Source: Tritrichomonas foetus
Taxonomy: Eukaryota; Parabasalia; Tritrichomonadida; Tritrichomonadidae
DNA length: 64,000 nt
Direction of reading: 5' to 3'
Assembly (NCBI GenBank): GCA_001839685.1
Contig: MLAK01000167.1
Coordinates: 29,504-93,503 of the forward strand
The notes under the pieces were generated by a model. It had not been told where the DNA came from. It saw nothing but the letters and a program-made list of their open reading frames with translations, and made no database searches. The position numbers and the translations under genes were made by a program. Below, piece by piece: positions 40,108-51,625 of this stretch; within the stretch, counting starts at the first letter, position 1; every line of letters starts with the position of its first letter.

Positions 40108-40806
40108 AGACATAAAGAAATATGACTATTGCATTATTTGGTTTTGTTTCTTTTATTTTTTAGTTTTGATTTCATTTTAATTTAGATTTCATTTTTCCCT
40201 ACTTGTGTTTTCAGAGACTTTTCAATATTTCAATCATTAGTAGATGAATAAAATCAAAAATCGTATTAATGCAATCAACATTTTAGATACAGAAAAAGTA
40301 TCAAGAAGATTCGCTTACAAGAAATGAAAAGAAAGAAACAAGAATCGATAAAGAAGTTACAGAAAAGTCATAATATATTTTATTAATAGTTCATTATCGT
40401 AATTTAAACCAGTGAAACAATAAGTCTTTAAATCATTAGACAAATAACTCGGTCTGGAAAAAGATATTCAAATAAATACTGAATTTTTTATCAAAAGAAA
40501 GATCATAAACATTATTTGTATGTTGTTAATGAGCCTATAGCTCCAACAAACATAGCGAATTTGCTGGTGATGACTTTATTTATTTTCGAACTTTTTGAAA
40601 TTTGACGATCAAATAATTCAGAATACTGATGTAATTTTTGTCGACATATCTCTAATTAGGATAAATATATTGTGAAATTAATTCAACAATCTATATTATA
40701 ATCATAAATATCAATAATCAATCCATTAGAAAACATAATTCTAAAATATTTAAATGATCACTGTTTTGAACTAAGGGAATCGGTTATTTGACCATAATTT
40801 GCGACT
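40108..40806. other. intergenic, nothing recognised
   Basis: 700 bp of AT-rich spacer between nicalin and the cyclin gene on the same strand. Confidence 0.55.
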
Positions 40807-41520
40807 ATGACCGAATCTCAATGGACCAACGATCATAGAAAATATACCTGGTTTATTATGGTTAGAATGCGTTTGGGCTTTCATGCAAATGTTAATCCAA
40901 CCGTTGGTACCGCATATGTAATTCTACAAAAATATTTTTCTGTTAAGCCCAATACTGAGTATAAGTTATACATTCTTATTATAACTGCTTACTTAATCAC
41001 ATTTAAAAATGAAGATTTGAAAAGTGATATTAGAATATTATTTGAACAATTTTTGAATTGTTGTCGTGATTATCAAACATTGTGTAGTCCAGAAAAACTG
41101 GTTTCTATATTTGGTTGCAATTCAATAGAACCTCATCCAATATCATCTTTCGAAGAAAAATTAGTTAGTGAATGTGAACTGGAAATTTTGGAAGCACTTG
41201 ATTATGAACCACATGTAGAACTTGTCTATTCATATTGTGATGATCATTTTTTGAAATATTCACCAGCAATCGCACCACAAGTCATTGGTGAAATTGAAAA
41301 AGATTTTGGAGCATTCTTTTCTGCAGAAGAATACACATCACTTTCTCTCGAAAGTGTTGCAGCTGTCATCATGCATAAACATCTCTGCAATCGTGAAGCT
41401 CCTCAAGAAACGAAGGAATGGATAAAAAATGTACTCAAAAAAATTGGAAAAGAGGGCTGTTCTCAAATAGCATCTCTTTATAAAAGACAAACTGCTCTTT
41501 TAAGTTTACAACATCAGTAA
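40807..41520 (+). CDS. cyclin-domain protein (cyclin C/L/K-like)
   Basis: 237 residues that span about two cyclin boxes and little else. The first box runs about residues 20-115 (NPTVGTAYVILQKYFSVKP and the LYILIITAYLITFKNED helix). The second begins near 120 after SECELEILEALDYEPHVELVY, which matches the E..iLe.L.Y....H pattern of transcriptional cyclins C, K, L and H. Such cyclins activate CDKs of the transcription machinery, but without the kinase the partner cannot be named. No degradation box is seen. Confidence 0.68.
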   Translation: MTESQWTNDHRKYTWFIMVRMRLGFHANVNPTVGTAYVILQKYFSVKPNTEYKLYILIITAYLITFKNEDLKSDIRILFEQFLNCCRDYQTLCSPEKLVSIFGCNSIEPHPISSFEEKLVSECELEILEALDYEPHVELVYSYCDDHFLKYSPAIAPQVIGEIEKDFGAFFSAEEYTSLSLESVAAVIMHKHLCNREAPQETKEWIKNVLKKIGKEGCSQIASLYKRQTALLSLQHQ

Positions 41521-41915
41521 ATTATTGTATGACATTATTTGAAAATAAAACATGAATTCCTACATAGCATCAATATTTTTTGATTCTTTTTGAGGGCTTT
41601 CCAAGTTTCTAAAAATGATGATCATAAGATTCGCATGTATTGAAAAGCACTTTCTATCTATTCCAATCTCAAATACCTAATGTATGGATTACTTTGTATG
41701 AGTATGAAGCATATTCTCGAAATACAACTAATGATATTTCATTTCTCAACTTCTACCTAAAGAAAATCCCCAAAATTTGTTTTTTAACTTAATTTTATCA
41801 TAATATTAATAAACTCAAAATTTGAGTGTCACTTTGTCTATAGGATTTTGCTTTCACACCATCTGATTTTTGAGATGAAGAAAATTTTAAATATTTTAAA
41901 CGGCCTCCATGACGA
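41521..41915. other. intergenic, promoter region of the next gene
   Basis: 395 bp. It ends with TTTTAAACGGC (41894-41904) upstream of the ATG; no gene. Confidence 0.5.
41894..41904 (+). promoter_or_regulatory. candidate core promoter motif TTTTAAACGGC
   Basis: Identical 11-base sequence to that at 23132-23142, placed 11 bases before the ATG at 41916. Neither start has a nearby initiator TCA motif. Confidence 0.35.
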
Positions 41916-44000
41916 ATGGAAGATGAAAAAAGGAAACTTTTAGTCGACAGTATCGCTGACCTTATTCATAATTACGCACAAGAATATTGGAGTTTACATG
42001 TCAATCGCGAAAATCAAACCCAGCTAAATTCAAAAAATGATATATCAGACGATGAAGACTTTGACGACAGTGATGAATGCTTCGCTTTTGAAGAATTGCA
42101 AAGTATTTATAATCAATATAAACAGCATAATAACAAAATTATTAAAATGCTTCGAGAATTAAGAAGTGGAAAATATGACAATATTTTTAAAGGTGCTGAT
42201 TCTTCAGTAATTAATAAAAGTATTCAACCAACTGAAAAAGCTAATAAAAAGCAAGTCACATTTATTCCAGATAATTATCCTTTAATTAAACAACCGGAAA
42301 CGAAAAAAGATATGCTGTATATTCCTGATCCACAAACAACATTAAATTTCCCAACGGTTTCAAATCTACCAAATATTTTGAATAATCATTCACATCCAAC
42401 TTCCAATGAAACCCAAAGCTTCACTTTTACACAAAATAAAAATAATACACAAAGTATCATTATCAACACGTCACAAGCTTCCAATATATCTTTGGAGCCA
42501 AAAATTAATGAAGAAACAAGAAAAATCGAAAAACCAATCAGTAAATTGAATATCCAATGGAGCAAAAATAATCAGGAAAGACCTCCGGTTTCTATAAGAA
42601 ATTCTATTGCTCATCATGACAATATCTCAAATAATTCAAATCTGAATTTAGGAAATGAATTACCTCAACTACAAGATTCTTTTTCAAGCTCGCAATTAAT
42701 TAATAGAAAAACAGCGAATCAGAATATTGAAAAAAATGAACAACCTCTTTCACAACCAAAAAGACCACTCAAGTTCCTTGATCTTTATCCACCTGATACA
42801 CTAAGGACATACTTACCACCACATCAAAATAATGAACAACAAAACAATGAACAACAAAACAATGAACAGCAAAACAATGAACAGCAAAATAATGAACAGC
42901 AAATTAATGAACAGCAAAACAATGAACAGCAAAATAATGAACAGCAAAACAATGAACATCAAAATAATGAACAGCAAAATAATGAACAGCAAAACAATGA
43001 ACATCAAAATAATGAACATCAAAATAATGAACAGCAAAATAATGAACAGCAAAATAATGAACAACAAAATAATGAACATCAAAATAATGAACATCAAAAT
43101 AGCGAGCAAGAAAATAATGAACATCAAAATAATGGACAACAAACAAGCTCAAACAATTCAGGAATAGAAAATCACTTTCCTCGATCAGTATTTAACAACA
43201 ATGATAGTAATAATATTACTGATCAACAAAGTATGAATGCCAACCTTTCTCATTCAGAATTATCAAAAATTCATACAAGTCAAAGTAAAGAGCAAGAAGT
43301 GACAAATGGCACTGGTGGTTTTTTATCAAGCAGCTTCACTGATGATTACATTTCTTCATCTCAGCAAGTCTCACCTCTCATATTTCCACGTCAGACTGGC
43401 ATGATAAGTCCACTCAAATCACCAAATATTTCACAAAGTCAAAACGCAAACTCAATACTTCGTTCAATTATTAATTCACCCTTATCAAATTCACCTTTTC
43501 TCTCACCGATAATAACTACACCCCTCAAGCCACCTTTACAATTCCAGCTTCCTCAATTAAGTGATGAACATCCTCGATATCTATCTTCAACCACAACAGA
43601 ATCAGAATCATCGCATTCCCAAATCACTAATGATCATTCAACGTCACAAAAAGTTAGACTAGAATCTTCTCAAGTCAATGATTTTGAAAAAGTTCTGAAT
43701 GAAAAGAAATTGAATGAAAAAGATGAATCAAGCTCTGATCTTGACGAAACATTACTATCGCAACAGCTTCCACCATCAGGTTTTGTGTTTGATAATTATG
43801 ATAGTGTTTCTAATCATAACCGAAATGTAACTATTGAAAATAATCAAACATTTAATAATTCGAAATATTCGAACTATGATAATCATAATAATAATTATAA
43901 TAATAATAATAATATATCTGATGATACTGGTCAAATTTATTATACCGTATTTGATCCAATCACACGCCTTCCAATCACCAAAAAGAAAAATATAAAATAA
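41916..44000 (+). CDS. Asn/Gln-rich disordered protein with pentapeptide minisatellite, unknown
   Basis: 694 residues. The first ~90 residues (acidic, then helical: FEELQSIYNQYKQHNNKI) look folded. The rest is disordered. Residues 305-409 are 21 tandem copies of NNEQQ/NNEHQ, encoded by a 15-bp minisatellite. A Ser/Pro/Gln-rich C-terminal half has short repeats such as SPxLS. Homopolymer AAT near the end encodes poly-Asn. Possibly a regulatory or RNA-binding scaffold; the function is unknown. The repeat keeps all frames open, so nearby long frames on both strands are artefacts. Confidence 0.75.
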   Translation: MEDEKRKLLVDSIADLIHNYAQEYWSLHVNRENQTQLNSKNDISDDEDFDDSDECFAFEELQSIYNQYKQHNNKIIKMLRELRSGKYDNIFKGADSSVINKSIQPTEKANKKQVTFIPDNYPLIKQPETKKDMLYIPDPQTTLNFPTVSNLPNILNNHSHPTSNETQSFTFTQNKNNTQSIIINTSQASNISLEPKINEETRKIEKPISKLNIQWSKNNQERPPVSIRNSIAHHDNISNNSNLNLGNELPQLQDSFSSSQLINRKTANQNIEKNEQPLSQPKRPLKFLDLYPPDTLRTYLPPHQNNEQQNNEQQNNEQQNNEQQNNEQQINEQQNNEQQNNEQQNNEHQNNEQQNNEQQNNEHQNNEHQNNEQQNNEQQNNEQQNNEHQNNEHQNSEQENNEHQNNGQQTSSNNSGIENHFPRSVFNNNDSNNITDQQSMNANLSHSELSKIHTSQSKEQEVTNGTGGFLSSSFTDDYISSSQQVSPLIFPRQTGMISPLKSPNISQSQNANSILRSIINSPLSNSPFLSPIITTPLKPPLQFQLPQLSDEHPRYLSSTTTESESSHSQITNDHSTSQKVRLESSQVNDFEKVLNEKKLNEKDESSSDLDETLLSQQLPPSGFVFDNYDSVSNHNRNVTIENNQTFNNSKYSNYDNHNNNYNNNNNISDDTGQIYYTVFDPITRLPITKKKNIK
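42828..43142 (+). repeat. 15-bp tandem repeat, 21 units (NNEQQ/NNEHQ)
   Basis: Consensus AATAATGAACAGCAA with C/T and CAG/CAT changes between units. It encodes 21 in-frame pentapeptides. Confidence 0.95.
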
Positions 44001-44629
44001 TAATATAGAATTAATATTTAGATTAAATCTTGCCTGAATCAAGAAGGTGGTTTGAAGAGGATGAAATCTAAAGAGATATTATATTTACGGAATTTATGAA
44101 AGCAATATTTTTTTTTGATATTGCCATTGTTATAGTTTTCAAAATTATAAATAGCCTTGAATTATCTTTATACGCCACCCTATCAATAATGTGCTTATTT
44201 TTGGAGATAATCTTTATAACCGGCCTGTGAAATGTAAAATGAACTTTCATGGGTAATATATTTGAAAGGCTTAAGTTACAAAAGCATTCAAAATTTCTAA
44301 TGTGAATCCAGTATTTGAAAGGAGTATATTTTTCAAAGGTATTGTAAATCAATAAAATATTCCTTTCATTTTTTGGTTTTCAATTAATTTCAATATAAAC
44401 ACAAAAATTGATTGTATTCGATTTATTTTTCGAAAAATCATTATTTTCATTTGAAAGATTTATTTCAATATTTTCAATGAATTCACATATCGCGATAATT
44501 ATTGATAACAGAGGACAAAAATATCAATAGAAAACAAATGAGATTATTACTATGAGTTTACTTTGTAACTTTACAATTAGTATAGACAACTTTTAATTAT
44601 TATCTCCTCTACTTTTTGTCATAGTATTT
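44001..44629. other. intergenic, convergent
   Basis: 630 bp between the 3' ends of two convergent genes. No gene seen. Confidence 0.55.
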
Positions 44630-45565
44630 TTATTGAGCTGTTTCATTATGTACGCAATCAAACATATCATCAACTTGGAAGTCGTCAAACATCCTCATTA
44701 AATCATCATCGATATTCTGCATTTCACCATTTGGTCCTTTGACTATTGCATGAACGCCATTCTGCTTTAACTGTAAGGCATGCAATGTTTGTTGCTGAAG
44801 AAGAAGTGGGTCTATCTGTATTAGGTGTTGTTGGTTGTAGGATTGCGGCTGTACAATGATATGTTGTGTTGGAGCAATTTGAATGACTTGATTTTGATTT
44901 TGATTAAGTAATGGTTGTTGGAGTGAGATTTGGGGCAATTGGGTAATTGGCTCGAGATTAGCAATCTGTTGATGTTGTTGAGAATTGAGTGTGACTTGAT
45001 TGGGTTGATTGACAACATTTATCATCAATGATTCGTTATGATTTTTATTATTAAGAGGCAGGTTATTCCAACTCGGATATTGAACTGGAATGTTGTACGC
45101 AATATTGTTTGGGTTATTTTTCATGCCAGCATTATCTTTATCTCCAGAGGCCCCACGTATGGTCGTATTGTCATATTTATTTTTGTGACTTCCTGCTTTA
45201 TATCTGGATTTGCTTTTTTCCTGCTTCTTTTTCAATCTCCTTTCAATCAAGTAGTATCGGTTTTTAAGCTCAATTTCTGATCTTCCGCCAAGGAGAGGGC
45301 ATAAAGCTTTCCATCTTTTCCCATGAATGAACACATTTTCAACAAGGATTTGTTCATCTAAGGCAGTCCATTGCCTTTTGGAAATATCAGGGGAAAGGTA
45401 GTTTGTCCATCTGTCTTTACATTGTTTGGCATCTCTGTTTTTAACTTTTTTAGCAATCACTTTCCAGTTAAGATCACCAATTTCGTACACAGCCTTTTTC
45501 AGGGCATCATCTTCTTCTCTTGTAAAGTGTTTGCGAGTAATTTTTTTGTTAGATACCTGAGTCAT
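44630..45565 (-). CDS. R2R3 Myb-domain DNA-binding protein
   Basis: 311 residues. Two Myb repeats fill residues about 7-112. Repeat 1 (FTREEDDALKKAVYEIGDLNWKVIAKKV..RDAKQCKDRWTNYL) has the three tryptophan-like positions F, W, W. Repeat 2 (QWTALDEQILVENVFIHGKRWKALCPLL..RSEIELKNRYYLI) keeps W and W plus a Tyr. A Lys/Arg-rich stretch follows (KKKQEKSKSRYK), then a Gln/Asn-rich tail typical of activation or aggregation-prone regions. In trichomonads such Myb proteins are known gene regulators. It is most likely a nuclear transcription factor. The poly-A tract lies upstream of the start. Confidence 0.9.
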   Translation of the reverse strand: MTQVSNKKITRKHFTREEDDALKKAVYEIGDLNWKVIAKKVKNRDAKQCKDRWTNYLSPDISKRQWTALDEQILVENVFIHGKRWKALCPLLGGRSEIELKNRYYLIERRLKKKQEKSKSRYKAGSHKNKYDNTTIRGASGDKDNAGMKNNPNNIAYNIPVQYPSWNNLPLNNKNHNESLMINVVNQPNQVTLNSQQHQQIANLEPITQLPQISLQQPLLNQNQNQVIQIAPTQHIIVQPQSYNQQHLIQIDPLLLQQQTLHALQLKQNGVHAIVKGPNGEMQNIDDDLMRMFDDFQVDDMFDCVHNETAQ

Positions 45566-45693
45566 CTAAGCCAATTCGAAGTGAGAAATAAACCTAATTT
45601 GAAAGAATTTAATATTCAAAGAATTCAAATTTCATATAAATGAGTCTTTTAAAAATATAGATTCATCATTTGAAAGAATTGGAATAAAAATGT

Positions 45694-45737
<44 letters not shown>

Positions 45738-48700
45738 ATTAAATAAAAAAACTCAAACAAAAAAAGAGGTGAGTGATATATGTTAGATATTAATGATTCC
45801 AAATTATTTTCATCTATATGATTGATAGATCGAGGAAATATGTTCAGAATTATGGAATATTTGAGAGAATAGGAATTGAAGCCTAATCTCCGTTTTGAAT
45901 GAATGGAAAAAATTGAAACAATAATTCGTCAACATGAATAATGTTTTAGATGTAAAAATATATTTATATCACAACATGTACAAGTTTCTTACAGGGAAGA
46001 AAAACTTTCTCAAAACTGTTATTGAATTGAAAAAGTATAATATTTTCGAATATGAAATAAATATGATCAAAACTACAATAAATGGTTATCAAAAATTATA
46101 TGAAAAACATTGAAATAGTTATTTTTAAAAGTTCAATTCTGTTGTAAACTGATAACGGGAAAAAATTGAAAGAATGAATTTTCTTATTTTCATGAGACCA
46201 TTAATAAGGCATTAATGAGAAGATGAGTAAATTTGAACATTTGAAAAGGTGATTTTCATTATTCAATTTGGGTGAGAAATAAATATTTTACTATCAATTA
46301 TTATCCCCATTCAATTATTAAGAACGAAATAAAATTTATAAAAAATGGTTTTCTGCACTTAAAACTGAATGATATCAATATTTAATTAAGAATTTGGATA
46401 TTTTCTGACGATTCAATGCTAAATTAATCAGTAAGAAACGGTAGTTAATAGCACTAATTGTACAATATATAAATTTCATTCGAGTGTTATGTCAAAAAGA
46501 TCTTTTTGAAAGAAACTAAATTTTGATTCTCATATTCAAAAGGTATTTTTATTGAATCATCAAAAATCCAAAGTATTGAAAAATGGGAATGCAGTTTGAA
46601 ATATTTAATCAGATCACGAAAATGAATGATAAATCGTGAATTCTTTTCAAATATAAAATGAGATTATCCGACTTTGTGTTTTATTATCTTACAAGTAAAC
46701 TTAATATTCTAATTTTAAACTCTTCTCTATATTGGTGAAATGGTTCTAATATTATGAAAAACTTACCCGAACATTTGTCCATTCGAAAATTTTCCGATAT
46801 TATTTGATATATAATAGTTCTATGGTACCTCACCAAATATGCGGATAGAATAAAAAGATCTAAATTTACAAAAATATGATTTGAATGAAGTTTTGTATTG
46901 ATTTTTTATAGTTTAGTTATTCAAAATTTTTGGAAAAGTCGTGCTTTGATTTCAAAGTTTGAAAGTTACAGAAATATTTTGATGGCTCGTTTGGTCGCTC
47001 TGAATTTGAGTTCTCGATTGGTCATCGATAATGAGTAACTCAGTTTACACATAGATTCATTATAGAATTTAAAACAGTCATTACTTATAATATTAACATA
47101 AGAAAAATGATCCATTATTAATTTCAAATGAGAAAAAAAAGACAATCACCGAAAATTTTGAGAACATTGATATGAATAGCATATCTAAAATAATTTGTAG
47201 ATTTCATTCGATTTCTGTTCTGATTTTTTCGAAATTATGATCCAATAGCAAAATTTGGGAAAAGCCGAAAATGGTATTTTTTTATCGCACTATAATAATG
47301 TATGTTTTTAACATATAAATCTACACGTCAATAAATTCCGTTAGCGAACCAATTTAATTTTTTCAATCTATATTCAAGATCAATATAATTTTCAATATAA
47401 TTATATTGAAATCCTAAATTTTGTAACAAAATCTCCATCAGTTTTTTTGTCATCCGAAAATCCTATTCAATACACACACGATACAATAAAAGAACCTTTG
47501 TCATTATCCGCCATACTTTGGTCATATATACTACAGGGCAGTTTGAGCTAAATTTAAAATTTAAATTCATTTTAGAAACATTCCAAAGACATTTAAGTCA
47601 CCTGTTATGTTTTACGAAATTGATCAATCGCGAACTAAATAGAGATTATCCACTTGAAGAAGAAATTTAAAATGCATCTATCGCTAAATTTGGGTGAATT
47701 GATACCAACATCGATAAAAGATTTTTAATTTAGCAACACACTCGGATAAGGAGAGTAATGATATTTGTAGCGATTTCATTTTCTGGAGCTAGTTTGAATC
47801 ACTTTTATTAAAGAAATAATGAATCACACTGTTCTTATATCTAATATTCTTACTTTTATGATTTCTTAAACTAATTATAGTAATCATTATAGTCTTCTGT
47901 TCATTATTTTCTTGAAAAAAGCCGAAAATATTTGCTCCATTTTTAATCAGGCTTGTTGTATAAAAAAGGAGTTCATTGTAAAATCTGGAGTATTCAATAT
48001 CCGAAAAATAATACATATAATTATTGTTTAGAAATTGATTTCATTCAGAAAAATTGTTGAAAAATTTCATCCTCGAAAAATAAATTTTGAATGGATTTCC
48101 AAATCCATTGAAGAAATAAAAATATCGAAAATAAAACTGATCGCTCTATCCAATAAAGATCATTTCTTCGATTAAAACAACAGTTATGTCATGATTTCAC
48201 ATATTTATATTATTAGTTCCTTTACGTTGTAATTCCATTTAGAAAGAATATTGAAAAATCTCAACGAAATACCATTATTTCTTCTTCATTATAATTAAAA
48301 CTATATGCTTATGATAAACATTGACATTAGAGCTGTGAACGAAAAAAAATATTGCCCAAAAAATCCTATTTTGGAATTACTTGTCAAAAATAGATATAAT
48401 TGAACGAATACTCATCTTCAACAATGATGTTTCACAGTTCAAATTTTCAAGTTTAATGAAAAACTGCTCATGGTTTTATTTTCTGCATTCATTGAAAAAA
48501 GGAAATGAACAGGTTTAATTTGATGTTTTGTCATTTCCAAAAACTTGTCTAACCTAAAAATAAGAAAAAAAAAGTCAATTTGCGGTTGTCGTTCTTATTG
48601 AATATATTTCACAAAAAATAAGCACTTGCTCTGAATATTAATCATGAATAATACTTAGAATATTGTTTTTTGTATGAGTTATTCATTTACTTCTTAGTTT

Positions 48701-49027
48701 GGAGGTAATTATTTACGAATTCACATCTTGCATTTATAGATTGCGAAACATTTGTTCTATTTATGAGTGTTTATAGTTGTCAATTATTGACTCAATAATG
48801 GAGTTATTAATGAACGACTCATCATTTTATCAACTCAATGAGAAAACTTTACGAATGCGTTGTTTGGGATATTTCATATCACATATCTGTTTTGAATTGA
48901 CATGTCCGATAAACCATTGAAAATGAATGTATGATTCCATTATTGAATTTTGACGAAACAGAGTAAAACTTTTTCACAGCTAATCGTAAAAGGTTACAAA
49001 TTGACCTCTAACCTTGAAGGTGAATCA
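45566..49027. other. 3.5-kb region with no convincing gene
   Basis: AT-rich. It contains a 40-base poly-A tract (45696-45735). The longest frame (47789-48016 minus, 75 codons) has no credible domain apart from a vague ankyrin-like stretch (LIKNGANIFGF). Promoter activity for the importin-like gene must lie near 49028. Confidence 0.55.
45696..45735 (+). repeat. poly-A homopolymer (40 bases)
   Basis: Uninterrupted A run upstream of the Myb gene (equals T on its coding strand). No retroelement body or target duplication was seen beside it. Confidence 0.9.
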
Positions 49028-51625
49028 ATGTCAGCTGAAGATCAAGCGATCCTTCAGCAGCTGAATGCAGCTCTTATAGCTGCTGTTTCAGATGTCGATG
49101 ACGTTAGGAATCCAGCGACAACATGGATTCTCGAACTCCGCAAAAATGATCCGAAGAAATTCACTTTTTTACTAATAATGTATCTTGCTTGCCAAACAAA
49201 CCCCAATCGAACGAGGGCCCTTGCGGCAATCCTTATTTACAGTGTCCTTCACCTTCGAACAATTGATTTACAGCGAAAATTTAATATGGATTGGATTCAA
49301 CATTTAAATCCAGCCGTCCGCGAGCAACTTCGAACTGCCGCAACGATAGGTCTGTTCACTCCTGACCCTTCGCTCTCCACGCAGTGCGCCAATCTTCTCG
49401 GTTTATTTTATTCGATCGAATTTCCATTTGGCTTCTTCAAACCTCAAATCCAAGAAATGCTCAAAATTGCGTCAAGTTCTCCAAACATCAACGAACGAAT
49501 TGCCAGCCTTGTAATGTTCAGTAAGTTTGCCCAGAGCTGCATAGATTTCAATCCAAATTGCTGCAGGGACCAATGTTTCCAACAGCTCACGAATAGCCTA
49601 TTTGAAATCCTTTTGATTGGTATGGAAAGCTCCATTCCAGAACTCGCCCATGTTTCAATCACTGCACTAATGAGTCCACTCACTTTTTATGAACGTCCCA
49701 TTTATTTTGATGCACGCCGTAATCATATGATGTCAATTGCCATTGAATACATGAAAAGTGCCGATGATACCATTGCAACCGATGGATATGCCCTTGTTAG
49801 AAAAGTCATTGATTGCTTTTATTCACTCGTTGGATCTTATATGCCAAGTCTGCTACAGGTTATTGAAGTTGCTTTAAATAATGGATCAGAAAGTCGAAAA
49901 ATTGCAGCTTGTCTCCTTTTACAAACAATTGGTGATGTTGAAAGTGATATTCAAAGCCCTGATCAAACCCTTGTTAAAGCTAGGCATAGGGAATTTCCGG
50001 AATGCTTTGGTTATTCAATTCGTGTATTAAGTGCACTTTTTCAACCATTAGTGATGATGATTTGTGACTGTCCGTCAGATGAAACTGAAGCCAAAGTTTC
50101 ACTTGAAATGACTCCACAAATGGCCGCTTTTTCATGTTTTTCAAATCTTGCAAAAGCAGCTGATATGACGGCCCTTGAGCCGATTTTTGATTTCGTAAAA
50201 ATTAATGGAAATTCTGAAGATTGGCGTCTTAGATTCGCTTCAGTCATGCTTTTAAATGCAGCTACAAGATTGCCTTCATTTGCAGCAACTTCTAATAATA
50301 ACTATTTAATTGCCTTCGATTTCTTTTGTTCGACGATTTCAGATCAAATTCCACGTGTTGTTGAAGTAGCAATGTGGAGTCTTGGACGAATCATTAGTGA
50401 TGTTCCTGACTTAGTTGTTGATCCTCAGCGTTTTGCAATGATTTGTTCCAAAGTTCCAGATGTTCTTCAATCTTCAGCAACTTTGGCTTCACGTTGTTGT
50501 TGGGTTCTTCATTTTTGTTTCTTAGCATTTGGTGAACGAAATGATGAATCAGCGAATTTACTTGCTGCAAACTTTGATGTGTTCTGTGATTTATTACTGC
50601 AAACAGCAAATCAATATGATACTGATACAGTTGAGGCTGCATATGCAGCAATCAATGATCTTGTTATGTATGCACCAGCTGGAATTGAAGACGCGTACAA
50701 TCGATTGTTTGAGAAAGTTACTGCAAAATTGGGTAAGATTCTACAGGAAACAGGCAGACATTTAACAACAACACTTGAATTGCATCATACAATTTGGATT
50801 TGTAGTATTGTTCAAACAATTACTATGTATGTAAGTGAAAGAATTGCGGTAATTTCTGATGATTTAATCAAAATGTTATTCCAGCTCATTCATTCAACGA
50901 ATGGTGATTTAATCGCAGAAGTTTTACCTGCAATTGGCGCAATTGCGAGAGCAATTAAAGATAAATTTACACCTTATGCACAACAACTTATTCCTTTACT
51001 TGATAATCTTTTACATCGAGAAGAATTTATTCAACCCGCTGCTGTTTTAGTTGGTGATCTCTATTCATCACTTGATGTAATACCAAAAGAAGTCACTGAT
51101 CGATTTGTTGCTTCACTATTCGAAGCCTTCAATATTGAAACACTTTCAAGAGAAACCAAAAATGCAATCATTTCTGTATTGGGTACACAAATTGCACAAA
51201 ATATTGGAAAAGATTGTGAACCATGGCTTGACATATTTCTCACACGTTTAGAAGAAGAATCACGAGCTGCAATGGAAGAAAAAGATGCAGCTGACTTCGA
51301 ATATGCAAAACAGATACACTTAACTATTTTGTTGTCTTTCCAAACACTTGTTCCTATTTTGGCCCAATTTCCATATGGTTTCAAAAAAGTTCGCTCCTTC
51401 TTTTATATTTTTGATCAAATCATTGGACATACGAACGGGGATGTGCAAGTTCTTGGTCAAGCTGTATTTTTGATTGGAATGATCACTGAGAAATTCGGAA
51501 GGAGACTGAATGTCGTTTTGAACAAGCCACACGTTATTCAAATCCTCGAATATGCAATAAAAATAGATACAGAGGAGATTGTAGTGTTGGCTACAAATGT
51601 ATTGAATATGGTGCGGGCATGTTAA
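49028..51625 (+). CDS. importin-beta (karyopherin) like HEAT-repeat protein
   Basis: 865 residues from the first ATG (MSAEDQAIL); the frame runs 78 bases further upstream but without an ATG. An N-terminal importin-beta-like HEAT pair is visible (NPATTWILELRKNDPKKFTF, then RALAAILIYSVLHLR). HEAT repeats continue throughout, with the usual acidic/Phe/Ala helix pattern. Residues about 355-420 hold the stretch TPQMAAFSCFSNLAKAADM, typical of the karyopherin-beta core. Such receptors carry cargo through the nuclear pore under RanGTP control. The size matches KPNB1 (876). Confidence 0.82.
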   Translation: MSAEDQAILQQLNAALIAAVSDVDDVRNPATTWILELRKNDPKKFTFLLIMYLACQTNPNRTRALAAILIYSVLHLRTIDLQRKFNMDWIQHLNPAVREQLRTAATIGLFTPDPSLSTQCANLLGLFYSIEFPFGFFKPQIQEMLKIASSSPNINERIASLVMFSKFAQSCIDFNPNCCRDQCFQQLTNSLFEILLIGMESSIPELAHVSITALMSPLTFYERPIYFDARRNHMMSIAIEYMKSADDTIATDGYALVRKVIDCFYSLVGSYMPSLLQVIEVALNNGSESRKIAACLLLQTIGDVESDIQSPDQTLVKARHREFPECFGYSIRVLSALFQPLVMMICDCPSDETEAKVSLEMTPQMAAFSCFSNLAKAADMTALEPIFDFVKINGNSEDWRLRFASVMLLNAATRLPSFAATSNNNYLIAFDFFCSTISDQIPRVVEVAMWSLGRIISDVPDLVVDPQRFAMICSKVPDVLQSSATLASRCCWVLHFCFLAFGERNDESANLLAANFDVFCDLLLQTANQYDTDTVEAAYAAINDLVMYAPAGIEDAYNRLFEKVTAKLGKILQETGRHLTTTLELHHTIWICSIVQTITMYVSERIAVISDDLIKMLFQLIHSTNGDLIAEVLPAIGAIARAIKDKFTPYAQQLIPLLDNLLHREEFIQPAAVLVGDLYSSLDVIPKEVTDRFVASLFEAFNIETLSRETKNAIISVLGTQIAQNIGKDCEPWLDIFLTRLEEESRAAMEEKDAADFEYAKQIHLTILLSFQTLVPILAQFPYGFKKVRSFFYIFDQIIGHTNGDVQVLGQAVFLIGMITEKFGRRLNVVLNKPHVIQILEYAIKIDTEEIVVLATNVLNMVRAC

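Noticed and set aside
42828..43142. A CRISPR array
   Set aside because: Units are contiguous 15-mers without spacers inside a coding gene of a eukaryote.
42813..43167. Long open frames in the other frames of the minisatellite, both strands
   Set aside because: They arise because the 15-bp unit has no stop in any frame. The amino acid patterns (MNNKT, LLFIVLLF, VHYF) are periodic artefacts.
45696..45735. Poly-A tail of a retroelement insertion
   Set aside because: No reverse-transcriptase remnant or target-site duplication was seen beside the tract.
47789..48016. Possible ankyrin fragment in the 3.5-kb gap
   Set aside because: Only a few residues (LIKNGANIFGF) hint at it; no repeat periodicity.
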